Both the position numbers and the translations under genes were made by a program. Below, one piece after another: positions 48,554 through 58,703 of a DNA stretch of 64,000 nucleotides (positions are counted from its first letter, which is position 1; every line of letters starts with the position of its first letter). The stretch comes from Candidatus Syntrophocurvum alkaliphilum (GTDB taxonomy: Bacteria; Bacillota; Syntrophomonadia; Syntrophomonadales; Syntrophomonadaceae): assembly GCF_009734445.1 (NCBI RefSeq), contig NZ_CP046457.1:124001-188000 (forward strand), written 5' to 3'. A model generated the notes under the pieces. It did no database searches, was not told the origin of the DNA, and saw only the letters and a list, made by a program, of their open reading frames with translations.

Positions 48554-50437
48554 ATGCAAACTATCAAAATTATTGAAATAAATCTTAGTACTCATAATTC
48601 AAAAGTATATTATTTAAACCAAGAACAAAGTAAAAGAACTTTAGGTGGTATGGGGGTAAATGCAGAGCTCATTTATGAACGTTTAAAAAATAAAGCTGTG
48701 GACCCATTAGGACCAGAAAATATCTTGGTTTTTTCTGCTGGCACCCTAACTGGGACAGGATTTCCAACGGGTTCACGTACCGAAGCATCAGCTAAATCTC
48801 CTCTTACAGGACGTTTTGGCACTTCTAATTCTGGCTTTTTCTTCGGAGGAAATCTAAAAAGGGCTGGTTATGATACTATTGTACTTACTGGTCAGTCAGA
48901 TCAACCAGTTTATTTAGTCCTTTCTGAACAAGATGTGCAATTCAAGGATGCTACTAAACTTTGGGGAATTGACGCTTGGGAATGTACGGAATTATTAGAA
49001 ACTGAATATCCGAAGTCTTCAATTGCAACAATTGGAAATGCGGGTGAGAATTTGGTCCGATATGCCTCAATTCAGAATGGTCGAAATGATGCTTGGGGGC
49101 GAACCGGATTGGGTGCTGTGATGGGATCAAAAAATTTAAAAGCAATTATTGTTAATTCTAATAAAAAAGTTAGCACTGCTGATCCTGATAAATACAAAAA
49201 TATTTGCAAAACTGCTCGTCAAATGGTACGAAATTCACCTTTTCATAAACCATTTAAACAGTTTGGAACTCTTGGTGCATCAGCAGCTTATGGAAAATTT
49301 GGTGCCTTACCAACGCGCAATTTTTCGGGGCAAACTATTCCGGAATGGGCTGAAAAATACGGTAAAAATTTACTAGAGCTCTATAGTCGAAGTCATATGA
49401 CTTGTGAGTCCTGTTGGATTGCATGTGGACATATGGTTGATATTAATAAGGGTAAATATCAAGGTGATCAGCTTAAAGCACTTGAGATTACCCCTACCAT
49501 TACCTTTTGTGCACAATGTAGTTTAAGTGCTGAAGCTAGTTTCAAAGCTACTGAACTATGTCAGCGTTTTGGAATGGATATGGTTAGTGCAGGAAGCACT
49601 GTGGCCATGGCATTTAATCTTTATGAAGACGGAAAGTTGAGCAAAGAAGAGATTGGTTATTCTTTACAATGGGGTGATGAGGAAGCATTTATCCAATTAC
49701 TTACGGATATTGCTTTGGGTAATGGTATTGGCAAAATTCTTGCAAAGGGATCTGCAGAGGCAGAGAAATTATTAAATAGTGATGGATATGCTATGCAGAT
49801 TAAAAATTTAGAGATTCCCATGATAGACCCACGCGGGCGCTGGTCTACTTATAGCTTTGGTATGTTGAGTAATATTCGTGGTGGTGACCATCTGCGGTGT
49901 AGAAACCCATTTGAAAACCTTCGGTTTAATCTTACCTCTTCAGATATGTTATGGGAAGCATTTAAATTCCCAGTAGAATATTATGAGCAAGCAGATATAG
50001 TTCCTGCTAGTTTAAAGAAAGAAATTATTGATCTTGAAAACAGTAGGGTAAACATTCCTAAAATGGGAAAATGGTCTGAAGACTTGATTACCGTCTTTAA
50101 TAGTTTAGGGATTTGTATCCGACCTCCTATTTTAAATGCCATGGGGCCCACTTTTTTGGCTGAAGCTTATTCAGTTGCGACTGGCATTGATATGAGTCCT
50201 ATTGAACTAATGCAGAGTGGAGAAAGAACATGGAACCTAATAAAACTCTATAATTTAGCAGAAGGGGAACATCCAGATGACTCTAAATTTCCTAAGAAGT
50301 TTTTTATACCCGCAGATGGAGTTAAAGATCTAGATGAATCAACGGTCGAAGCGGCACTTAAGAGCTATTATGCAATTAGAGGATGGGATGAGCAGGGGGT
50401 TCCTCAACAAGATAAGCTTTCATCATTAAATATTTAG
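48554..50437 (+). CDS. aor: aldehyde:ferredoxin oxidoreductase (tungsten/molybdenum) family
   Basis: A tungstopterin or molybdopterin enzyme that oxidises aldehydes to acids with ferredoxin, or the reverse. It has FPTGSRTEASAKSPLTGRFG near the N-terminus and the cluster motif CESCWIAC (CxxCxxxC) near residue 290, with the last Cys in NSLGIC. The usual acidic residue before SLG is Asn here, so it is a divergent member. The ATG at 48554 gives 627 residues. Cofactor genes lie at 39-41.5 kb. Confidence 0.9.
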   Translation: MQTIKIIEINLSTHNSKVYYLNQEQSKRTLGGMGVNAELIYERLKNKAVDPLGPENILVFSAGTLTGTGFPTGSRTEASAKSPLTGRFGTSNSGFFFGGNLKRAGYDTIVLTGQSDQPVYLVLSEQDVQFKDATKLWGIDAWECTELLETEYPKSSIATIGNAGENLVRYASIQNGRNDAWGRTGLGAVMGSKNLKAIIVNSNKKVSTADPDKYKNICKTARQMVRNSPFHKPFKQFGTLGASAAYGKFGALPTRNFSGQTIPEWAEKYGKNLLELYSRSHMTCESCWIACGHMVDINKGKYQGDQLKALEITPTITFCAQCSLSAEASFKATELCQRFGMDMVSAGSTVAMAFNLYEDGKLSKEEIGYSLQWGDEEAFIQLLTDIALGNGIGKILAKGSAEAEKLLNSDGYAMQIKNLEIPMIDPRGRWSTYSFGMLSNIRGGDHLRCRNPFENLRFNLTSSDMLWEAFKFPVEYYEQADIVPASLKKEIIDLENSRVNIPKMGKWSEDLITVFNSLGICIRPPILNAMGPTFLAEAYSVATGIDMSPIELMQSGERTWNLIKLYNLAEGEHPDDSKFPKKFFIPADGVKDLDESTVEAALKSYYAIRGWDEQGVPQQDKLSSLNI

Positions 50438-50471
50438 AAAGCTTATCACTTTACTTATTTGCAGCAGAACC

Positions 50472-50517
50472 AAACCCTTAATATATGTTTACAACATATG
50501 TTAAGGGTTTTTATTTT
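50472..50517 (+). terminator. terminator of the aldehyde oxidoreductase gene
   Basis: Outer arms AAACCCTTAA and TTAAGGGTTT with an inner ATATGT/ACATAT pairing, then a T-rich tail. Confidence 0.9.
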
Positions 50518-50694
50518 CCCTTATTAGTATATTTTTTTAGAACTTAAGTTTGTAGTGCTATATGGAATATTTTATTCGTCAATAATTAAACAGTCCCTTT
50601 CTAGACAGATTTAGTAATATGTAATAACCTTTTTATAAATATTTTTAAATCAGGTAAATTTAAAGGTGTTTTTTGTTGGTTTGGAGGGCAACTT

Positions 50695-53556
50695 ATGAAA
50701 CCTCTTTACATCCGGATATATGGACTAGTTTTATTATGGACATTTTTAACTATTTTACTGGGTCTGTTTTCACCTGATATTGACATGTTAGTTAGAAAAC
50801 ATGGACAATTTATAATACCCGAAGATTATCCAACACAAATTGCCGATAATTTACTACAAGACAATGAAGGTTTCTCAGGGGAAGAAATACTTTTAGTTTA
50901 TAAACACGAAAATAATGCTTTAGATTATAAAGATGAAATAGAAAAAACTTTAAGTGATTTAAACCAAGCAGAGTTTCTAGATATTCATAGTATAATCTCT
51001 CCATTTGAAGGACAAACCCAAAAAAAATTACTGGTCTCAGAATCACAAAATTTTCTAATTGTAATAATTGAAGTAAATATGGAAACAAGTGAGATTTCTT
51101 TTATAAGAGATGATTTAGAAGGTATAAGTCAAATAGATGACTTGGAGCTCTATATTACTGGTTCAACAATTATTGATGATGATGTTTTATCTACTACTGA
51201 AGATAGATTAGGTGCTATTGAATACTTTACAGTAGCTTTAGTGTACATAGTTTTATTAATTGTTTTTCGCTCTCCTATTGCCCCCTTAATACCCTAATCA
51301 CTCTAGGAGCTTCATATTTTTTTAGTGTTTCAATTGTAGCATTACTTATAGAAAATTTTAGTTTTCCTGTATCTAATTTTACTCAAGTATTTATTTTAAC
51401 TATAACTTTTGCTGTTGGTACTGACTATATAATCTTACTAATGAAACGCTACCAAGAAGAGTTATCTAAAAACAATTCTGACTTTAAAGCCATGCAAAAA
51501 ACCTTTAAGTATACTAGAAGTACTATACTTTCAAGTGCTTTTACTGGTTTTGTGGGGTTTTTGGCAATAGGTTTAGCTGATTTTAACCTCTACCAATCTG
51601 GAGTTGGAGTAGCTATAGCAATTGTCTCATTAGTCATTGCCATTTGGATATGGCTACCTTTTTTCTTAGTTATATTCGGTAAAAAAGTATTTTGGCCAGC
51701 AAATGCACAAAAACAAAATATTAACCATAAGCTGTGGGGACAAATTGGTGCATTCTCTACTTCTCAACAATTAAAATCATTAATTATTATAACTATAGTA
51801 ATAGTACCTTTATTTATAGCTTTTGATAATGAGAGGTCTTTTCATGTTTTAGATGAATTAAACAAAGATTATGCATCAGTAAAGGCTTTTGATCTAATTG
51901 AAGACGCTTTTGGAAAAGGGGATTTCTTTTATTCTACTTTATTAGTTGAAGCTAAAAATCCAACATGGGATGATTCAGAACGAATTTCTTATGTAGAGCT
52001 TATATCTGAAAATTTGTTAAAGATTGATGATGTTGAAGAAGTTAGAAGCCTTACTAGATTTGAAGGGGAAAAGATAGAGGAACTACAAACAACTTATCAT
52101 GCTAAAGAAATAGCGAATGAATTAGACTTAATAAAAGATGGGATTCATGAAAGTAGAAATGCTGTTTATAAAATTTCGCAAGAATTAGAGACAGCTGTAG
52201 AAGATATAAAAGTCGGTGAAAAAAATCTAAAAAAAATGTTAGAAGGCACTCAAGAAATAAAAAAAGGAAGCCACGAGATAACAAAAGGAATTGCTGAAAC
52301 TAATGAAGGAATAGAAGTAATAACAGATGAAATAAAACAAGTTAACAAAGAAATTGAATATTATTACCAAAAAATAGATAAAATAAATAGCATTTTAAAT
52401 ACTATTGCAAACATTATACGTGGAGAAGATAATGAACTTTTAAATCCGTTATTAGAAAAACTAGAAGAGTATTTGTATGAAACTGAAAAATTAGTTGAAG
52501 GATTAGAGGAGATTTCTCAAGGGCTAGAAGAATTAGAAGAAGGAACTAAAAAGATAAATCAAAACATTAAAAAATTAATTGAAGGTCAGGAAAAATTAAT
52601 TCAAGAATACCAAGAACTAATAATAGGTTTAAAAAATATGAAAAATGCATTAAATGAAATAAAAACGGGGTTAGATGAAATTAATTTAGGTCTAAATATG
52701 TTACAAGATTATATATTAGAAATTTCTAACCAAAAAGAGAATGTATTAGCCGGCTTTTTTGTTCCTGAACAAATATATAAAGAGGATTTCCCTAGTGCTT
52801 GGAATGATTATGGGACTCCTAATAAAAAAGTAACTATGTTTCATATTATAAGTGATACTAATCCCTATGAAGAAAGATCTATGGAAATAGTAGATGAAAT
52901 TGAACAGGTAGCTACATTTACTCTAAAAAACACACCATATGAAAACAGTCAAATTGCAGTAGATGGACTACCAAGCAATAATAGAGATTTGAAAAATTTA
53001 TCAAGTGAAGATTTTTTAAAAACCTCAATTTTTATGCTTATTGGAATTTTTATTGTACTATCTGTATTATTCAAGTCCTTTATAATGCCGATTTACGCTT
53101 TAATTTCATTAGGTGTAACTTATATAGCATCTCAAGCAGTTGTTGAATTTTATTTTTATAAACATCCTTGGTTATCCAGGTATAATGTGGTCGGTACCTT
53201 TCTTTGCTTTTGTTATGTTAATGTCACTAGGGGTAGATTACTCAATATTTTTAATGTCAAGATTCAATGAAGAAATAACTAAGCAAGATAAAATAACTAA
53301 TGAGAATGTTAAAAAAGCAATGTTAATTTCCATGAAAAGAGTAGGTAAACCTGTTTTTTCAGCTGCTACAATTTTATCAGCTAGTTTTGCTGCAATGATG
53401 CTATCAGGAATACTATCTTTATTACAAATAGGTGCATGGATTATAATTGGCCTAACATTATATACAATAATATTGTTACCTGTTTTTATCCCTGCAGTTG
53501 CAACTTTACTTGGAGAAAATAATTGGTGGCCATTTAATCTAATAAGCAAAAAATAA
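50695..53556 (+). pseudogene. MMPL/RND-family exporter, broken by two compensating frameshifts
   Basis: Should be one protein of about 953 residues. The pieces are 50695-51297, 51441-53270 and 53140-53556. At about 51293 a C run is one base short (restoring it gives IPLITLGASYFF); at about 53148 a T run is one base long (removing it gives EFIFINILGYPGIMW). The signs cancel, so the total stays in frame. The middle has a coiled-coil-rich outer domain of about 250 residues. Motifs SLGVDYSIFLMSRF and the parallel VGTDYIILLMKRY mark the two RND halves. It is probably an intact transporter misread or recently mutated. Confidence 0.85.
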
Positions 53557-53688
53557 TTAAACCACATAACACTAAGAAGAAACTATAATTCCAACAAAAC
53601 ATGCAAGAATTTTTGGTTTGGAACGCACTTTCTACATTTATGTTATATCTACAAAGAACATATTATAAAGAAAAAAGCGTCTTTATTT

Positions 53689-54440
53689 TTACCTGTCTTC
53701 ATCAGTAATTACTACAGAGATATCTGATACAAAAGGATTAGTGCGGATTGCTAGTGAAAACATATAATCAAAATTCTGATTCAAATGTTCAAGATAATTT
53801 AACCATACAAAAAGAACAGATATGTAAGCTCTTTTTATATCATTTTCCAAATGTTTTATATCACTTTCAGGTAATTGTTCTAAATTTACTCGATAACCAA
53901 GCTCTTCAACCAAATGGTATAACGAGCGAAGCATAAGCGAAAAACTATCATGTTCAAACAAATTAGGGTTTTCTAAAAATCTCTGTAAATGCGGTCTATT
54001 AGCATGTAAAAAATCTTTTAAATCCTTTAAGTTTTCTACATTAATATCTACTGGAATGTTGCTGCCTTTTATTTCTCTTCTCACTTTTGTAAAATCACTG
54101 CTCTGCCAAGATTTGTTTAAACGAAGTTTTTTTCTAGTTCTTCAGAATTTAAATCAAATTTAGTAAAATGACGTAATAAATCTGTACCTATATCACTAAA
54201 AAAAACACCAATTAAAGTGTTTAGTTTTAGAGTCTTTTCCTTATTAGCTATATAAGTCAATAGACGTTCTAAAACAATAGTAAATAGCAAAACACTAATT
54301 GATAGGAATCCTAGCTCTACTAGGATAAAACTATAAATAAATTCTAAATCTTTAAAGATTATATAATTTAAAGAAAAGAAAAAAATAGATAACAGAATTA
54401 AAAATACTGATAGCCAAAATAGCCAACCTAATTTTTGCAT
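53689..54440 (-). pseudogene. uncharacterised two-helix membrane protein, broken by a one-base frameshift
   Basis: The N-terminal part (54117-54440) has two membrane helices; the C-terminal part (53689-54084) is a soluble helical domain. An A7 run (T7 at 54127-54133 on the plus strand) becomes A8 in a restored frame, giving SEELEKKLRLNKSW and then RREIKGS without interruption, about 250 residues in all. I do not recognise it. As with the exporter, homopolymer error is the simplest cause. Confidence 0.7.
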
Positions 54441-54778
54441 AAAAACCTCCTAAACATAAGCTCACTGTATTTCCTTATTTTAATATTTAACAAAGCGGTT
54501 GCCAATTTTTATTTTACATGGTCAAATTCTGTCTATATAACAATTAGCAAATTATCAAGCCAATATTCGATACTAGAAACAGAACTTTTCTAATGTTACA
54601 TAGCAATAAGCCTATATATTTATTGATATATAGATATAGATGCAGCTTTTTCAGTTAGGAGAAAAGAATAAGTAGATAATTACAAGGTTGAAATTACATA
54701 CACTAGAGGCGTTTTTTCTGCGATATAGAGTAATTAGAGATACATTAATTGTATAGAAGAAGTTAAAGGGGGGTTAAT
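54441..54778. other. intergenic gap
   Basis: A 338 bp AT-rich gap upstream of the minus-strand membrane gene and of the glycine-rich mini-ORF. I see no gene, repeat or strong promoter. The first 40 bp hold the ribosome site of the minus-strand gene. Confidence 0.55.
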
Positions 54779-54863
54779 ATGGCTTGAGGTTTAGAAAAAA
54801 GTATAGGGTTAGGTAAAGGCGCACGGATTTAAAAAAGGTTTAGGTATTAGTGGTGGTGTTTAA
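54779..54863 (+). pseudogene. decayed glycine-rich mini-ORF
   Basis: A strong AAAGGGGGG site precedes ATG GCT TGA, so the frame stops at codon 3. Beyond it come GLEKSIGLGKGA and, one base out of frame, GFKKGLGISGGV and a stop. The two halves match in style, pointing to a short Gly/Lys peptide of about 28 residues with one nonsense and one shift change. Function is unknown; a peptide or RiPP precursor is only a thought. Confidence 0.4.
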
Positions 54864-54964
54864 GGCTTTAGAGTAGATAGTTCCTTAAGCTTTACTTGGA
54901 CGTCTTCTACACTACGACATCCATTAGCAAATTCTTTTAAATTCATGTCTTTAGATTCCATCAT
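54860..54964 (-). mobile_element. probable IS256-family transposase N-terminal remnant
   Basis: A 34-residue ORF reads MMESKDMNLKEFANGCRS and VEDVQVKLKEL before a stop. The GCRSVEDVQVKLKEL part resembles the N-terminus of some mutator-type (IS256) transposases, which continue into a conserved EAEMDEHLGY stretch that is absent here. Evidence is short and rests on memory of the family. Confidence 0.4.
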
Positions 54965-55054
54965 AAATGACCAACTCTTTTTTGTTAATTGATGTCATTT
55001 ACACGGAATCTAAAACATTCTCGAAAAAGTAGGTTTATTCAAAATAAACACTTC

Positions 55055-56269
55055 TTAAGTATAATGCTTATCGAAAGCCTTTAAAAATGCTTGCTGTAAA
55101 TCCTTCCTATGGCCTAAGCTACTGCAGGCACCACATTGTGTTTGAATATTATGAACCAACTCCGGATTCTCTGAATATATCATTCGTAAAGCTTCGCCTA
55201 TAGCTATATTTTTAATTCCCGTATGCCTCGATAGTACTAATAATGAGTGATAAACATTTCTTGTTAAGCTAAAATTCCCATCGTTACTTGGGTTATTAAT
55301 TCCGTCTATAATAGATACTAGAGATTCTTCATAAACATCACCTACTGGATAAGCATGATTCCCGCATGTATATACTATTCCATCATAATCTATAAATAAA
55401 TCACCATGATGTTTTCCATCATCATATGCTTTCTCTCTTGGAATAAAATGTGGACATTGAATATCAAATAATTTTTCACCTTTTTTATTCTCTAAAATAT
55501 TATCATCAAAGTTTTCTGCATCTCCTAGACTAGCTACATTTAAACGTCTTAAGAAGACTTGTCCCTTTTCATTTTTATAAATACTAGCATTAACAGATAA
55601 TTCTTCTTTCAATTTTAATCCTACTTTACGCATTACATCTTCAACAATTTTATTTGTTGGTTTAGTTAACAAACCACTTGAAGTTGCTGTTACTCTTAGT
55701 TGGTGACCAATTGCATCTAAATTATGTTTTTTACCATACCCCTCATCTAGAAAAGCAATTATTGCTCTAGATACAGCTTCTGTAGGAACAACATTATATA
55801 CATCAGAATAAACACTTTCTAGTGTTGTATGACTACTATCTATACTAAAATACACCCTTATAATACCTGAATCTTTTAATGATTTAACTATCTGACTAGT
55901 ATCTAAGTCAAACAAACCAGCTTTATTAAGTAGCATCTGATTTTGTTTTTTATAATTGCCATAAGCTCCAATAAGGCCACCATTGGTTATAACTGTTGGA
56001 AGTAAACCTTTTTTAGACGAATACTCAGATAAATGTAATAAGTTTTTATACTCCATGAGAGGCTCACCGCCAGTCCAATAAACACCAACCATCCCTATAT
56101 CAGAAGCTTCATCAATTAATTGTCTTATCTTATTTACTGAAAGGCGCCTATTTGTTTCATCATTCCTAGTTCTTGTCGTTTTATTAAGGCAAATTGGACA
56201 ATCATTATTGCATTCAGGTGTCAACGATATTTTAAGTTGTGCTGTAGGTCTAAATAGTTCATGTAAAAT
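55055..56269 (-). CDS. radical SAM protein with C-terminal Cys motifs; possible AUU start
   Basis: The cluster motif is CNNDCPIC (CxxxCxxC) near residue 20, followed by GGEP, and extra Cys groups near the end (QCPHF, TCGNHAYPVGDV, CGACSSLG), as in SPASM/twitch proteins. The strand AQLKISLTPEC lies upstream of the first conventional start (TTG 56224), so that start is too late. A GAGGTGAT ribosome site stands 3-7 nt before ATT at 56269, giving 404 residues. A missed base in a T run is the alternative. It follows murC by 37 bp. Substrate unknown. Confidence 0.85.
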   Translation of the reverse strand: MLHELFRPTAQLKISLTPECNNDCPICLNKTTRTRNDETNRRLSVNKIRQLIDEASDIGMVGVYWTGGEPLMEYKNLLHLSEYSSKKGLLPTVITNGGLIGAYGNYKKQNQMLLNKAGLFDLDTSQIVKSLKDSGIIRVYFSIDSSHTTLESVYSDVYNVVPTEAVSRAIIAFLDEGYGKKHNLDAIGHQLRVTATSSGLLTKPTNKIVEDVMRKVGLKLKEELSVNASIYKNEKGQVFLRRLNVASLGDAENFDDNILENKKGEKLFDIQCPHFIPREKAYDDGKHHGDLFIDYDGIVYTCGNHAYPVGDVYEESLVSIIDGINNPSNDGNFSLTRNVYHSLLVLSRHTGIKNIAIGEALRMIYSENPELVHNIQTQCGACSSLGHRKDLQQAFLKAFDKHYT

Positions 56270-56306
56270 ACTATCACCTCTATAAAATACTTTGAAATTA
56301 ACTACT

Positions 56307-57704
56307 TTAATTAGTCTTATTATTTAAGAACATTTCTCCAACGTTGTAGATATCCCCAGCGCCCATTGTAATTATTACATCACCTGGAGATACATTATGT
56401 TGTAGATACTTAACTATTGAAGCAAAGTCGGATATGTATGTTGACTTATTGCCCACTAAATTAATCTTATTAGATAATGTACTTGAATGAATATCGCCTG
56501 GGTCCTGTTCTCGAGCTGCGTAAATATCAGATACTATAGTTATATCAGCATCACTAAATGATTCTGAAAAATCATCTAAAAAAGCTTTCGTTCTCGAATA
56601 AGTATGGGGCTGAAATACACACCAAATTGTTGAATCACAAAAATTTCTAGCAGCATTTAATGTTACCTTAATTTCAGATGGATGATGAGCGTAATCGTCA
56701 ATAACTTTAATATCATTTATAACTCCTTTTATCTCCAACCGTCTATTAGCTCCTGAAAACTTTAATAACCCTTGCTTAATATATTCAACATCACAACCAA
56801 GCACATCTGCTGCAGAAATGGCAGCTAAACTATTGCTCACATTGTGTAATCCAGGTACATTCAAATTAATATTAGTAATCATTGTATTGTTTTTAACAAG
56901 ATTGAAGCTAGCACAACCCTTGTCATTAAACTTTATATTTGAAGCAGTCCAATCTGCATTTTTAGACTTTATTCCATAAGTAATTACATTGCAAGGTAAT
57001 TCTTTTAAAATTGAGGCTGTATTATAGTCATCAATACATGCTATAAGATAGCCATTTTTTGATATTTGTAAGGCAAACTTAATAAAAGTATTTTTTATTT
57101 CTTCTATATTTTGAAAAAAGTCAGGATGCTCGTTCTCAATATTTAGAATTAAACCTATATATGGATCTAGTTTTACAAAACCCTCATTATATTCACAGGC
57201 TTCAGTCACAAAATACTTATTACCACCCATCTTGGTAGTGCCATCAATTAAATTTAGTTCGCCTCCTATATGTATAGTAGGATCAAATGAAGCTTCCAAT
57301 AATATAGTTGCTATCATTGAAGTTGTTGTAGTTTTACCATGTGTACCAGAAACAGCAATATTCAAATCATAATTTTTTGATAACTCTCCTAGTAAAACAC
57401 TACGCTCAATAGTAGGGATTTTTAACTGTTTTGCCTTTAATAACTCAGGATTATTTTCTTTAACTGCAGCTGTATAAACAACCAAATCAGCTTCTTTAAC
57501 ATTATCTTCACTATGTGATATATAGACCTTTATACCTTTTTTTTCAAGCTTTTCAGTAATATCAGATTTTTTAATATCAGAACCTGATACTGTATAGTTT
57601 GAATCTAACATTATTTGAGCTAAACCACTCATGCTAATGCCACCTATTCCTATAAAATGCAGGTGTTTTATCTGTGATGTTTCAAAAATACTTATTTCTT
57701 CCAA
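56307..57704 (-). CDS. murC: UDP-N-acetylmuramate:L-alanine ligase MurC
   Basis: Adds L-Ala to UDP-MurNAc in peptidoglycan synthesis. It has HFIGIGGISMSGLA, the ATP loop SGTHGKTTTTSMIA, EACEYNEGF, and DDYAHHPSEI. The TTG at 57704 follows GGAGG and gives 465 residues. A start at 57794 adds 30 residues without a ribosome site. It stands apart from any mur cluster and is linked with a radical SAM gene. Confidence 0.9.
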   Translation of the reverse strand: MEEISIFETSQIKHLHFIGIGGISMSGLAQIMLDSNYTVSGSDIKKSDITEKLEKKGIKVYISHSEDNVKEADLVVYTAAVKENNPELLKAKQLKIPTIERSVLLGELSKNYDLNIAVSGTHGKTTTTSMIATILLEASFDPTIHIGGELNLIDGTTKMGGNKYFVTEACEYNEGFVKLDPYIGLILNIENEHPDFFQNIEEIKNTFIKFALQISKNGYLIACIDDYNTASILKELPCNVITYGIKSKNADWTASNIKFNDKGCASFNLVKNNTMITNINLNVPGLHNVSNSLAAISAADVLGCDVEYIKQGLLKFSGANRRLEIKGVINDIKVIDDYAHHPSEIKVTLNAARNFCDSTIWCVFQPHTYSRTKAFLDDFSESFSDADITIVSDIYAAREQDPGDIHSSTLSNKINLVGNKSTYISDFASIVKYLQHNVSPGDVIITMGAGDIYNVGEMFLNNKTN

Positions 57705-57869
57705 TTTGACCTCCGTATATTTGTTTTTACAAAATATTTTCTTAATGCTTATAGTTTCATTATATTTTAATAAAGTATTCTTATCAAAATTCATATAATA
57801 TGTTGATTTAACATACTTGGATGAAGATAGGTAAAGTAGACATATTTAATTCCATTTGACAACCATAAA

Positions 57870-57948
57870 CCAAACAACAATCTTAAAAATTTCAAAAGGT
57901 TTGTTTGGCCTAACCTTACTTTTGTCAGGTCAAACAAACCTTTTTTTA
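57870..57948 (+). promoter_or_regulatory. candidate transcription attenuator before the ABC operon
   Basis: A strong terminator stem pairs AAAGGTTTGTTTG (57895-57907) with its complement at 57931-57943 and ends in a T run, just 48 bp before the ATG of an ABC gene. A second segment, CCAAACAA (57870-57877), can pair instead with TTGTTTGG (57901-57908), which would break the terminator. No upstream plus-strand gene exists for it to terminate. Confidence 0.55.
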
Positions 57949-57995
57949 TTTTATTGTTTATTTAAAGAAGTTAACAAGAGAAAGGAGTGTGAAAT

Positions 57996-58703
57996 ATGGC
58001 AAATGAGTTATTGAGGGTAAAAAACATTAAGAAGAAATATAAGATGGGTGAAGTAGAGGTTTATGCTCTAAGAGGGGTTGATTTTACACTATATGATGGT
58101 GAACTTGTTGTTGTTTTAGGTCATAGTGGTTCGGGAAAAAGTACTTTAGTAAATATAATTGGTGGAATGGATAAACCAAGTGCAGGTGAGGTTTACTTTG
58201 GTGATTTAAAGCTTCATAAAGCTAGTGATGATCAACTTATTCAGTATCGACGTAATGAGGTTGGCTTTATTTTTCAATTTTATAATTTAATGCCTAACTT
58301 AACAGCTGAGGAAAATGTGAATTTATCAGTTCAAATTTGCAAAGATCCGCTTGATATAAAAGAGTTGCTAGAAAAAGTTGGGCTAAGCGAACGTGGAGAC
58401 CATTTTCCTTCACAGCTTTCAGGGGGAGAACAACAAAGAGTAGCTATAGCAAGAGCATTAGCTAAAAATCCCACACTGCTGTTATGTGATGAGCCTACAG
58501 GTGCTTTAGATTTGCCTACTGGAAAGCAGATTTTAAAGATACTACGTGACTTTTGTAATATTTATAATAAAACAGTTGTTATTATTACTCACAATGCCGA
58601 TATTAGTCAGATGGCAGATCGGGTGGTGTACTTAAAGGATGGATTGATTGAATGGGTGAAAGTGAATGAAGAACCCATTGATCCGGAGAAGGTGAGCTGG
58701 TAA
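57996..58703 (+). CDS. ABC transporter ATP-binding protein (MacB/LolD type)
   Basis: A 235-residue ATPase with Walker [10 protein letters not shown], signature [15 protein letters not shown] and Walker [20 protein letters not shown] precedes the ATG. It overlaps the permease gene by one base, so it powers that permease. Confidence 0.93.
   Translation: MANELLRVKNIKKKYKMGEVEVYALRGVDFTLYDGELVVVLGHSGSGKSTLVNIIGGMDKPSAGEVYFGDLKLHKASDDQLIQYRRNEVGFIFQFYNLMPNLTAEENVNLSVQICKDPLDIKELLEKVGLSERGDHFPSQLSGGEQQRVAIARALAKNPTLLLCDEPTGALDLPTGKQILKILRDFCNIYNKTVVIITHNADISQMADRVVYLKDGLIEWVKVNEEPIDPEKVSW

Noticed and set aside
54785-54787. In-frame TGA as a selenocysteine codon
   Set aside because: No SECIS-like hairpin could be recognised, it is at codon 3, and a second frame break follows.
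55055-56224. TTG at 56224 as the start of the radical SAM gene
   Set aside because: It cuts off the conserved first strand and lacks a ribosome site.
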